Position numbers and translations under genes: made by a program
Shown here: in pieces, positions 16,994-24,898 of the stretch
How positions within the stretch are numbered: position 1 is the stretch's first letter
Layout of the letters: the number at the start of each line of letters is the position of its first letter
Assembly (NCBI RefSeq): GCF_002150035.1
Contig: NZ_NETS01000010.1
Span: 1,550,001 to 1,614,000 of the forward strand
Reading direction: 5' to 3'
Length of the DNA: 64,000 nucleotides
Source of the DNA: Leptospira venezuelensis
Lineage (GTDB): Bacteria; Spirochaetota; Leptospiria; Leptospirales; Leptospiraceae
Notes under the pieces: generated by a model
The model's input: the letters and a program-made list of their open reading frames with translations, nothing else
Told to the model about the DNA's origin: nothing
Databases searched by the model: none

Positions 16994-18517
16994 TTAAAGA
17001 GTAGCCTGGAAACTTTCTAAAGCCTTGGTCCGGAAAGAATGGAAATCTCCGGAAGAGAAAAACTTACAATGTTTTAATACTTCTTCAGGGATTTCCGAGA
17101 ACTTTGCTTCTTCGTTGTTGATCTTGATCATCATATCCCCCAAATAAATAGGGAAGATAATCTCCTTATATTGTTCATCCGCCAATTGTGGTCTATGATG
17201 GTATTCCATCGTTTTAGAATATAGTTCAGGGAAATTCCATTTTTCAGCGATCAATGCACCGATCTTAGTATGAGTAATACCAAATGCTGCTTCTTCCATA
17301 GAAAGAGAAGAGGCGATTTCTTTGGATGCGGAATAATTTTGGATCTTGCCCATACGTTCTTGTTCTAAGGAAAGAAGAATGATCTCTCCTATATCATGAA
17401 GAAGTGCTGCTGACATCAGATTACTCATTGCATCCTTAGGCATAGTTAATCTTTGAGCGATCAATTTACAGTAATATGCACACTGGTTAGATTTTTCCCA
17501 GATTGTTAAGAATGCAGGGAATTTGTTCTCTAAGATCTGTTTCGTTCCAAGAGAATATAATAAAACCTGTAACTCTTTCAAACCGATGAGCTGAATCGCT
17601 CTATCCAAAGATTCTACTTTGTTTCCTCTTCGGAAAGCTGCCGAGTTGGATAATTTCAGAATGTTTGCTGCAAGAGCCACATCCTTCTTCACCATCTCTG
17701 CAATCTGGCCGATGCTTGAATTCGGTTTGTCGATAGCAGATTGGATGTCCTGGATTGCCTTGGGGAATGTAGGAAGTTGGTCTACTTCTTTAATGATCTC
17801 TTCTGCTTTTTGGATCTGAACATTCTCTTTTTGAATGCGAATAGGGATATCGATAATGACAGAAGTATTATTGCCTTGGCTTTCTACCTTATAGGAACTT
17901 GCACCTAGGCCGTCATTTTTCAACATCATGAGAGTCATGATGAGTCCAAGACCTGCTCCTTCTGTCTCGTCCCCTTTTTCTAAAAATGCTTCTGCAAGGT
18001 CGTTATACGTTTTTGCTTTTTCGATCCTTTCATTGATACGATCTACTTCTTCGGGGCTGAGTTTTACGTTATTCATCACACGGATACGGATTGCATCCTT
18101 ATTGTGAATGAAAGAAACAAGTACAACATAGTTGTTTTTAAAGAGAAGATCTTCATACTTCTCCTTATTATCTAGATAAGTTTGCTTAAAACCGGTGATC
18201 TTACTGCGATACACACTTGGATTTTGGATATCAGCCTGAAGTTCTCTAAAATAAATACGTTTAATATTAGCCTTGATCGTATTTGTAATCGTTTCTTTTA
18301 AAGCTGCGAGGACAGAATCTCTTACGAATATGATATCTAAATGTAAAAGATAACGATCCAGTGTCTTAGAGAGAATGCTATCTACATTTTCGGTAAGATT
18401 GAAAAATTTAAAATGAAACGGGGTGTTTTCGGAAATAGGATGATTCAGGTCCTTCAGATTACTGAATATACCTTGGTCTTTGTGATGGAAAAGTTCTAGG
18501 GTTTTCCCTTGGCTCAT
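16994..18517 (-). CDS. GHKL ATPase-like/HDOD domain regulatory protein
   Basis: The 507-residue protein combines two parts. Residues about 50-235 look like a divergent GHKL ATPase: [18 protein letters not shown] resembles an N box, and [15 protein letters not shown] a G2 box. Residues about 245-440 form an HDOD domain ([60 protein letters not shown]). HDOD proteins are signalling scaffolds in motility, cell cycle and second-messenger pathways. No phosphoacceptor His is seen in the first part. Its own promoter should lie in 18518-18919. Confidence 0.82.
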   Translation of the reverse strand: MSQGKTLELFHHKDQGIFSNLKDLNHPISENTPFHFKFFNLTENVDSILSKTLDRYLLHLDIIFVRDSVLAALKETITNTIKANIKRIYFRELQADIQNPSVYRSKITGFKQTYLDNKEKYEDLLFKNNYVVLVSFIHNKDAIRIRVMNNVKLSPEEVDRINERIEKAKTYNDLAEAFLEKGDETEGAGLGLIMTLMMLKNDGLGASSYKVESQGNNTSVIIDIPIRIQKENVQIQKAEEIIKEVDQLPTFPKAIQDIQSAIDKPNSSIGQIAEMVKKDVALAANILKLSNSAAFRRGNKVESLDRAIQLIGLKELQVLLYSLGTKQILENKFPAFLTIWEKSNQCAYYCKLIAQRLTMPKDAMSNLMSAALLHDIGEIILLSLEQERMGKIQNYSASKEIASSLSMEEAAFGITHTKIGALIAEKWNFPELYSKTMEYHHRPQLADEQYKEIIFPIYLGDMMIKINNEEAKFSEIPEEVLKHCKFFSSGDFHSFRTKALESFQATL

Positions 18518-18919
18518 ATCATGTAACTCTGAAAAACGTTAGTGGTCTCTGTCAAGAATTAGAGAAACTTATAAATGAAAAATAAGATCCTGCTAAGCGA
18601 ATTATACGGATCAAACTTTGAAAAAATAACCAAGAGAAATATTTATCTTTCAATTTTTGTCAGAAATAAATTTCCAAAAACGTCAGTCGCGAATAGTCCC
18701 TTTGGACTAATTTATCACTTGTTTGAGTAGGAAAATTTTTATCATAACGGGTAGAATAAAAAGCGACTTGGGTCCAGAGGGGGGATATTTTCTTGAAAAG
18801 TTACGGAATGATCATTCAATAAAAAGGTTGCATCAAAATCCTTAATTTGATGAAATTATACCTTGGTTCTCTACCAATCCGGATCGACCGGAAGAATGTT
18901 AGAACTTAGGAGACCCCTC
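18518..18919. other. divergent intergenic region with a 12-bp palindrome
   Basis: This 402-base region separates the HDOD gene from the aldehyde dehydrogenase gene. I see no gene in it. GAATGATCATTC at 18806-18817 is a perfect palindrome downstream of a TTGAAA (18793-18798), a plausible -35 box. The sequence resembles half-sites of TetR-type fatty-acid regulators such as B. subtilis FadR. It may control the aldehyde dehydrogenase. Confidence 0.4.
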
Positions 18920-20407
18920 ATGTCCAGCACAGCTACACAACCGGCGAGCTCAGTCTCTCCCGCTTCCAGTGGAACGGCTTCATTTCCCGCTGCGAACCCT
19001 AAGGAGATGCAAAGAGTATTCGATGTCCAAAGACGTCATTTTCATAAGGTTCTGAAAGTATCCAAAGCCAAAGATCGAGTCGTATTATTGAAAAAATTAC
19101 TGGCAGCAGTAGAAAGACTTACTCCAGAAATCAAACAGGCTTTACAAAACGATTTTAGAAAAGCTCCTCACGAAACAGATCTGACAGAAGTTATGCCTTC
19201 TATCGCGGAATTAAAAGATGCGATCAGACACGTAAAAACTTGGATGAAACCGGAAAGAGTAAAAACTCCAGTTTCACTCTTTGGAGCAAGAAGTTCCATT
19301 TCCTATGAACCAAAGGGAGTGACACTGATCATTTCTCCTTGGAACTATCCATTCTATCTTGCGATTGCGCCATTAACTGCGGCACTTGCAGCAGGAAACA
19401 CAGCGATCATCAAACCTTCTGAATTCACACCTGAAACTTCTAAACTACTAACTAAGCTAGTAAAAGAAACCTTCCAAGAAGGCGAAGTTGCGGTATTCGA
19501 AGGAGATCATACTGTTTCTACGGCTCTAATGGAATTACCATTTGATCATATCTTCTTCACCGGAAGTACTCATGTAGGAAAGATCGTAATGGCAGCAGCT
19601 GCTAAAAATCTTTCTACTGTAACCTTAGAGTTGGGAGGAAAATCTCCTGCTATCATCGTACCTGGAGCGAACTTGAAAAAAGCAGCTCAGAAATTGGTAT
19701 GGGGAAAGATCATGAACGCTGGACAAACCTGCGTTGCACCTGACTATCTACTTCTTCCAGAAGGACAAACAGAAGAATTCGTAAAACAAGCGAAGGCCGC
19801 TGTGAAATCTTTCTATGGAGAAACTTCTGCAGATATCAAAAGTAACAAAGACTTTTGTCGTTTAGTGAACCAAAGGAATTTCCAAAGAGTTTCCGGATAT
19901 ATCCACGAAGCAGTTGAGAAGGGTGGAAAAGTAGTGATGGGAGGAGAAACAGATTCTTCTCAAAACTATATTGAACCAACACTTATTGCTAATGTTCCAG
20001 CAAATGCAAGGATCATGGAAGACGAGATTTTCGGACCGGTGCTTCCCATCTTAACTTACAAAGACCTAGATGAAGCAGTGGAGAAGGTTCTCTCTAAACC
20101 AAAACCACTCGCACTCTATGTGTTCGGAAGCAATAACAAACATATCAACAAGGTTCTAAAGGAAACATCTTCCGGAGGAGCAGCGGTGAATGACGTTATC
20201 GTACACTTGGCAAACCCGAATCTACCATTCGGAGGGATCAATCACTCTGGACATGGAAGTTACCATGGCTGGTATGGATTCAGAACATTCTCTCACGAGA
20301 AATCTGTATTCAAACAAGCTCCATTCTCCTCTATTGAAATGTTGTATCCACCATACACAGGCTTTGTGGATAAAATGCTTCAATTCACTAAAAAGTTCTT
20401 CGTTTAA
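18920..20407 (+). CDS. aldehyde dehydrogenase family protein (class 3-like)
   Basis: The chosen ATG at 18920 has AGGAG seven bases upstream; an open frame extends 19 codons further up but without a ribosome site. The 495-residue protein has the NAD(P)-site regions ([27 protein letters not shown]), the general base Glu in LELGGKSP (about 237) and the nucleophile Cys in [11 protein letters not shown] (about 271). A hydrophobic C-terminus ([14 protein letters not shown]) is typical of class 3 enzymes that oxidise fatty aldehydes at membranes. Followed by a strong terminator. Confidence 0.93.
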   Translation: MSSTATQPASSVSPASSGTASFPAANPKEMQRVFDVQRRHFHKVLKVSKAKDRVVLLKKLLAAVERLTPEIKQALQNDFRKAPHETDLTEVMPSIAELKDAIRHVKTWMKPERVKTPVSLFGARSSISYEPKGVTLIISPWNYPFYLAIAPLTAALAAGNTAIIKPSEFTPETSKLLTKLVKETFQEGEVAVFEGDHTVSTALMELPFDHIFFTGSTHVGKIVMAAAAKNLSTVTLELGGKSPAIIVPGANLKKAAQKLVWGKIMNAGQTCVAPDYLLLPEGQTEEFVKQAKAAVKSFYGETSADIKSNKDFCRLVNQRNFQRVSGYIHEAVEKGGKVVMGGETDSSQNYIEPTLIANVPANARIMEDEIFGPVLPILTYKDLDEAVEKVLSKPKPLALYVFGSNNKHINKVLKETSSGGAAVNDVIVHLANPNLPFGGINHSGHGSYHGWYGFRTFSHEKSVFKQAPFSSIEMLYPPYTGFVDKMLQFTKKFFV

Positions 20408-20435
20408 AAACATCTTCTACTTTCTTCGATTTGAA

Positions 20436-20459
20436 AGCCCTCTTCGGAGGGCTTTTTTT
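20436..20459 (+). terminator. rho-independent terminator of the aldehyde dehydrogenase gene
   Basis: AGCCCTC-TTCG-GAGGGCT (20436-20453) is a perfect 7-bp stem with a stable UUCG loop, followed directly by a run of six T. It lies 28 bases after the stop codon. Confidence 0.9.
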
Positions 20460-20473
20460 ATTTCTGGGAACTA

Positions 20474-20622
20474 CGTTGGAACTCCTACATAGGGTGGAAG
20501 ACGGCCCCCGCCCAGGTTCGGGTGGAGGAGGTGGGCTTGTGGGAGAAGCTTTTTTCCCTGTATCAGAAATTTCTAAAACTCACAACTATAATTTTACGTA
20601 TTCATTGTAGGAGCTCCTACAA
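20474..20622 (-). repeat. dispersed palindrome-bordered intergenic repeat, copy 2 (inverted)
   Basis: In reverse orientation this copies the element at 5162-5313. The 18-bp palindrome TTGTAGGAGCTCCTACAA is at 20605-20622, and the 47-base GC-rich core at 20503-20549 differs from copy 1 at two positions. The distal end, at about 20474-20490, has a GTTGGAACTCCTACA block in place of the CATGTTGGA hairpin. The spacer between palindrome and core is diverged. No gene is visible. Confidence 0.7.
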
Positions 20623-20670
20623 AATCGAAGGAGCGCAACCCGAGATTAGGGAGGGGGCCGCCCAATTTTC

Positions 20671-21096
20671 TTAACGTTGGAACTCCAAAAGTCCTAATCC
20701 TTCTAAAAATTTGTCTGTATACTTCCAAGGTCTTTTCTTGCCGAAATCAAACATAATACAATGTGAGATGGATTCGCAGCACACTTTACCGTCGGATTTT
20801 CTGATCATTTTTTGAAATACCTTACATCTGGAGCCTGAGATTTCTCCGAACTTAGTTTCTATCAGAGTGGTATCTGGATAACGAATTTCTGCTTTATAAT
20901 CTGTTTCTCCTCTCAGTATCATTGGGCCTATATTTTCCAATTTCATTTGAGAAAAAGAAAGGCCAGCCTCTTCCAGAGCAACCATTCGTCCTTCATGAAG
21001 AAATACTTGGAAGTTTCCAACATTCAAATGGCCATTCGGATCACATTGGCTCCATAGCACCGGGATTTCATAAAAGAATGATTTAGAAATTTGCAT
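20671..21096 (-). CDS. acyl-CoA thioesterase, hotdog fold (4HBT family)
   Basis: The 141-residue protein has the hotdog signature WSQCDPNGHLNVGNF at about 15-29, in which the Asp and following HLNVGNF are the family's active-site region, and a conserved strand pattern ending in CIMFDF. Members hydrolyse acyl-CoA thioesters, releasing fatty acid and CoA. It is a single minus-strand gene after the aldehyde dehydrogenase unit. Acyl chain preference cannot be read. Confidence 0.82.
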   Translation of the reverse strand: MQISKSFFYEIPVLWSQCDPNGHLNVGNFQVFLHEGRMVALEEAGLSFSQMKLENIGPMILRGETDYKAEIRYPDTTLIETKFGEISGSRCKVFQKMIRKSDGKVCCESISHCIMFDFGKKRPWKYTDKFLEGLGLLEFQR

Positions 21097-21250
21097 ATTG
21101 GGCTCCTATTTCTCCCAAGCTGAAGATGAAGGAAATTCGGAAAAGGGAAATTATTGTTTTATATCAAATTATTTATTGGTTGGAAAAACAAAGTATAGGG
21201 CTTAGGATTGTAGTTACAGGCATATTGACTTCTGCTACAATCAGCAATTT

Positions 21251-21676
21251 TCAAAAATTAATGTATCCCAGATATAAATAAGAGATTCCTAATATTATAC
21301 AAACGGGGGAATAAAGTAAGTAATCGTATTTTGCGAACTTAGTATTTTTGATTTTTTTAAAATAGCCTACGAATCGAAAGTCTCCGACGGCTCTTCCTAA
21401 AAATATCAAGGAGATTAATAAGGAGAAGATTGCACATGTTTTGTTTGGGAAGAAAATATTTCCGGAGGCCCAAAGTGCTACCATGCCAAACCCGAATAGC
21501 CCTATCGCAACAAGTAGTGTCAATCCTCTGCTTGGAATAAATGTTGGTTTACCGTTAGTTTCAGGTATGACAGTCACTGATTCTAATTTCCCGCCGAATG
21601 CCCAGTAGACATGTAATGCAGACAAAAAGAATAAAATACCACTCGTGAACATACCAATATATCTTTCTATCTGCAT
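21251..21676 (-). CDS. DUF3995 membrane protein
   Basis: The 141-residue protein has four hydrophobic segments and the DUF3995 pattern: LHVYWAFGG near residues 22-30, then IPSRGLTLLVA, LFLGRAVGDFRFVGYFKK, and a final membrane helix. Function of the family is unknown. It starts nine bases after the sterol-desaturase-like gene on the same strand, so the two are probably co-expressed. Confidence 0.82.
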   Translation of the reverse strand: MQIERYIGMFTSGILFFLSALHVYWAFGGKLESVTVIPETNGKPTFIPSRGLTLLVAIGLFGFGMVALWASGNIFFPNKTCAIFSLLISLIFLGRAVGDFRFVGYFKKIKNTKFAKYDYLLYSPVCIILGISYLYLGYINF

Positions 21677-21685
21677 TTAAAACCT

Positions 21686-22405
21686 CTACCCTTTATGAAC
21701 GTCTTGATATAAAAGCATGTCCAGCAATCTTTCTTCCTTTTCTGGGTCGAAGCCGCAAGTATAGTCGAAGGTTTTAGGATTTTCGTAGGTTCCAAAAAGC
21801 ATATCCCACCATACTATATCTCCATAATTATTTTTATGTCTGTCATATTGATGATGTATTCTGTGCATCTCCGGCCTTTGAAAAAAATATCCAATCCATC
21901 GTGGGGTTTTGATATTTGTATGATAAAAGAATTCTCCGATAGCGGTGCAGAAAGTATAAACTGCTCCTGCTTCGTAGTTTAATCCTAGAATCACATAAAT
22001 TAATATACTTCCTATGATTGAATTGATAATCATTTCTCCAGGATGTTTATAGAAGGAGGTAATTACTTCGAGTCTTTGCGGGCTATGATGGATTTGGTGA
22101 AAACCCCTCCAAAGAAAATCATATGTATGTCGCCATCGATGCCACCAATAAAAAATGAAAGTTGCGATAAAGTAAGCGAATATTCCGCCGATTGCAGGAT
22201 TCAAAAATTTTGAAATATGGAATATTGAATTTCCATAAAACCATTTTTCCCAAGTAAAACCTGCTAATACAACTACAGCTAATTGGATACAATTCACTGC
22301 GATTACTCGGATCGGCCAAGTTTTTACTTTTGGTAATTTCCAACCAGGGATGATACGTTCGATTACTAGGCATATCCCAGCTATAATAAATATTTCAGCC
22401 AACAT
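21686..22405 (-). CDS. sterol desaturase/fatty acid hydroxylase family protein
   Basis: The 239-residue protein has several membrane helices and the three histidine clusters of the di-iron hydroxylases: HRWRH at 89-93, HQIHH at 103-107, and HRIHHQYDRHKNNYGD near 180. These ligate a membrane di-iron centre that hydroxylates or desaturates lipids. It lies upstream of the DUF3995 gene. The lipid substrate is unknown. Confidence 0.9.
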   Translation of the reverse strand: MLAEIFIIAGICLVIERIIPGWKLPKVKTWPIRVIAVNCIQLAVVVLAGFTWEKWFYGNSIFHISKFLNPAIGGIFAYFIATFIFYWWHRWRHTYDFLWRGFHQIHHSPQRLEVITSFYKHPGEMIINSIIGSILIYVILGLNYEAGAVYTFCTAIGEFFYHTNIKTPRWIGYFFQRPEMHRIHHQYDRHKNNYGDIVWWDMLFGTYENPKTFDYTCGFDPEKEERLLDMLLYQDVHKG

Positions 22406-22566
22406 AGTTTCTACGTTATTTACCTCGAATTGATTTGGAGGATAAGAACCTGGTCGGAAAAATCAGGTCCCGAAAAATATGGAGAAATTTTTTATGTGGT
22501 ATGTTTAATTTTTAAAGGTTGGAAGAGCGAATATCGTCTAAGCGATTTCTTTTCAAAGATCGAGAT

Positions 22567-23373
22567 TTAATCCCCAAAGAAATATAGATATCCTATTTTA
22601 AATCCGCGATCCATATTCGAATCGGTCCTTGTTTGCAGCATCATAGAGAAAGTGAGATATCCATTTGGGATTATCGGGTATTGGACTCCAGGTGCGATCA
22701 CAAAAAAATCAGAGTAGGGAGTAATTGTATTTGAAACGGTAGTTCTGTGACTGAATTCCAGGAGCAGATTCGTTTTAGAAGATAGGCTATAGGAAAGAGT
22801 AATTCCCGAATATAAGAATCTTTTAAAGTTCTCTTCTGCAGTTTCCTTTCCTGAAGAATTGGTTTCTGATTCGAAATTTACAGTTCCTTGGATGGAAAAC
22901 GCACCGAATCTTTTTAATCCGCCAAAATAAGCGCGGATCAAAAATAGATCTGGATTGATATCTGCTTCTCTTGGTTGAGAAACAGAAGGTCCTAAGAATT
23001 GGATTCCACCCCCGAATGCCGCAAAATCTGTTTTTACATAATATTTTGCACCTACTGCCCACCTATCCCAGCCACTCCAAATTTTTCTAGTAGTGGAATA
23101 ATGATCAACATATCCGTAATTTGCAGTAACTGAAAATGAATCGGTAAGTTTCATTTCGCCGGATGTTGAGATCTTTCTATCTCTTTCGTAACCATCTTCC
23201 TGTCTAGGAGTCCTATCTGCCGCTGTTCCTGAAATATATACTTTATTGTATACTGCCAATTCCTGGTTGAGATTTGGATGTACGGGTCTTTCTTCATTTC
23301 CTGGAGCGGGTGATAAAGGGATTATAAAAGATGAATATATGAAAGCGCAGGCTATAAAACTTTTTCTTTTCAT
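22567..23373 (-). CDS. putative outer membrane beta-barrel protein
   Basis: The 268-residue protein has a signal peptide (MKRKSFIACAFIYSSFIIPL, cleavage near PAPG) and a mature part of alternating polar and hydrophobic residues in short strands (DSFSVTANYGYVDHY, AVGAKYYVKTDFAAFGGGIQF, FSIQGTVNFES, LTFSMMLQT) ending in YLYFFGD. This pattern suggests an outer-membrane barrel. I do not recognise a named family. It follows a GDSL lipoprotein gene by ten bases. Confidence 0.62.
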   Translation of the reverse strand: MKRKSFIACAFIYSSFIIPLSPAPGNEERPVHPNLNQELAVYNKVYISGTAADRTPRQEDGYERDRKISTSGEMKLTDSFSVTANYGYVDHYSTTRKIWSGWDRWAVGAKYYVKTDFAAFGGGIQFLGPSVSQPREADINPDLFLIRAYFGGLKRFGAFSIQGTVNFESETNSSGKETAEENFKRFLYSGITLSYSLSSKTNLLLEFSHRTTVSNTITPYSDFFVIAPGVQYPIIPNGYLTFSMMLQTRTDSNMDRGFKIGYLYFFGD

Positions 23374-23383
23374 TTTTATTGCC

Positions 23384-24040
23384 TTATTCGCTCAGATATA
23401 ATATCGGGAAGAACGGTTGTAGTTTTTCTCTAACTGCTTTGGAGAGAATATAGTAACCATTTTTGTTGGGATGATTCCCATCCGTCAACATGTCGTCTTG
23501 GATCAATAGTTCCGTGTCTATTCTTGGAACAAAATCGATCTTTTCTTTCATTTCCGCAGTGATCATTGCAACGGCAAGAGTGGGCCACGGGAATTTAATA
23601 TTCCAAAGATTTAATGCAGTTACATGTTCACACCTTGTTAAAAGGATCTGTATACTTTGGATTTGCCTGTTTATTGTCGCGTCTACCTGAGCTTGGGTGG
23701 GTGAATAATTTCCTAAAAAATCGTTGATCCCTCCTTCATATAAACATGCATTATAACGATTTTTATCATTTTGGACAGATGACAGGATTTTATTCGTATC
23801 TATCCCAGGAAAAGCAAACTTGACTACGTTGAAACCGGAAAGTTGGTCATCGACAGGCCAAGACGCTACTATGCTGTCTCCGTACATCGCTAAAGAAGGT
23901 TTAGAAAGATAAGAAATTAGTTTTTCAGGATCGGAAGAAGGATCTTTATCGCAATTGATAAGCGGAAATGTTAAAAGCAGAAGCAAGGCCGGTCTTACGT
24001 TTATAAGTAACCTTTTCCAATGGCCTTTCAGCTTCTGCAT
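23384..24040 (-). CDS. SGNH/GDSL hydrolase lipoprotein
   Basis: The 218-residue protein has a signal peptide ending in the lipobox FPLINC (Cys at about 30). The SGNH blocks follow: YGDSI (nucleophile Ser), GGIND (block III Asn), and DGNHPNKNGY near the end supplying Asp and His of the triad. Members are esterases, lipases or acyl hydrolases acting outside the cytoplasm. It is upstream of, and probably co-transcribed with, the putative barrel protein. Confidence 0.83.
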   Translation of the reverse strand: MQKLKGHWKRLLINVRPALLLLLTFPLINCDKDPSSDPEKLISYLSKPSLAMYGDSIVASWPVDDQLSGFNVVKFAFPGIDTNKILSSVQNDKNRYNACLYEGGINDFLGNYSPTQAQVDATINRQIQSIQILLTRCEHVTALNLWNIKFPWPTLAVAMITAEMKEKIDFVPRIDTELLIQDDMLTDGNHPNKNGYYILSKAVREKLQPFFPILYLSE

Positions 24041-24071
24041 GATTACATTCTTTCTAGAAAGAATGTTTCGT

Positions 24072-24587
24072 TTAAACTAATTTTTTAGCAGCTCCGATCG
24101 CAGCTTCATAATTCGGTTCACTTGCGATTTCAGGAACTAATTCTACATATTGTACAGTATCATTTTTATCCAAAACGAAAACTGCTCTTGCAGAAAGCCC
24201 TTGTAAACCTCCATCAGCAATATGTGTTCCATACGCTTTAGAAAAAGAAAAATCCCTGAATTGAGAAAGTGTAACTAGATTTGGAGAATCCAATCCTTCC
24301 ATAGTGCAAAAACGATTCATTGCAAAAGGAAGATCTCCTGAAACAACAACTGTTACGATTCCATCTAACTTTGTTGCTCTTTCATGAAATTTTTTCGTCT
24401 CCATTGCACACACAGATGTATCTAAACTTGGAACCGAGACCAAGATTTTCACTTTTCCATTATAATCTTTGAGAGACTTGGTGCTTAAGTCTTTTGCCGT
24501 TCCGTGAAAGTCGGGGGCCTTTGCACCTACTTCTAATAATTTTCCTTCGAGTTGAACTGGGTTACCTTTAAGAGTGACGCTTGCCAT
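24072..24587 (-). CDS. tpx: thiol peroxidase (Tpx-type peroxiredoxin)
   Basis: The preferred ATG at 24587 gives 171 residues and has AAGGAAAC eight bases upstream; an open frame to 24635 lacks a ribosome site and does not match the family. The protein starts [15 protein letters not shown] like other Tpx. The peroxidatic Cys60 lies in [12 protein letters not shown] and the resolving Cys94 in NRFCTMEGL. It reduces hydroperoxides in the cytoplasm using thioredoxin. Confidence 0.95.
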   Translation of the reverse strand: MASVTLKGNPVQLEGKLLEVGAKAPDFHGTAKDLSTKSLKDYNGKVKILVSVPSLDTSVCAMETKKFHERATKLDGIVTVVVSGDLPFAMNRFCTMEGLDSPNLVTLSQFRDFSFSKAYGTHIADGGLQGLSARAVFVLDKNDTVQYVELVPEIASEPNYEAAIGAAKKLV

Positions 24588-24713
24588 TTTTGTTTCCTTG
24601 GGAAGGGATGATATGCTGTGATCGGATTTGAGCAACGATAAAAAGTTCTTGCAAATTTTTCTGAGTAAATCGTGAATATCTTAGGCGGGTTTATCTGTCA
24701 TTTTTACTAAGTA

Positions 24714-24809
24714 ATGAATAAATTAGGTCTACAGTCTAATCAAACCCTTTGGGTCGTCCTCTGGATGGTGGTAGTGGTCACGCTACCATGGTTGGCAATT
24801 ACGCCCTAA
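24714..24809 (+). CDS. branched-chain leader peptide of the ilvB attenuator
   Basis: A 31-codon reading frame runs from ATG at 24714 to TAA at 24807. Its second half is strikingly rich in Val and Leu: TLWVVLWMVVVVTLPWLAIT, with six Val and six Leu in the whole peptide, plus three Trp. An RNA hairpin, TGGTAG (24769-24774) with CTACCA (24783-24788), lies over the Val codons. A strong intrinsic terminator follows at 24839-24875, then ilvB at 24899. This is the architecture of ivbL/ilvL leader peptides, in which ribosome stalling at scarce Val or Leu codons prevents termination. Confidence 0.75.
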   Translation: MNKLGLQSNQTLWVVLWMVVVVTLPWLAITP

Positions 24810-24838
24810 GGTTCTTTCGTAGTCTGCAATCTTCGAAA

Positions 24839-24875
24839 AGCCCCTCTCGGCGTAAAGCCGAGGGGGGCTTTTTTT
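24839..24875 (+). terminator. attenuator terminator in front of ilvB
   Basis: AGCCCCTCTCGGC (24839-24851) pairs with GCCGAGGGGGGCT (24857-24869) over 13 positions with one G-U pair, loop GTAAA, followed by seven T (24869-24875). It sits 30 bases after the leader stop codon and 24 bases before the ilvB start, so it must be read through for ilvB expression. Confidence 0.85.
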
Positions 24876-24898
24876 ATTTCTACACTGTGTGAGGCAAA

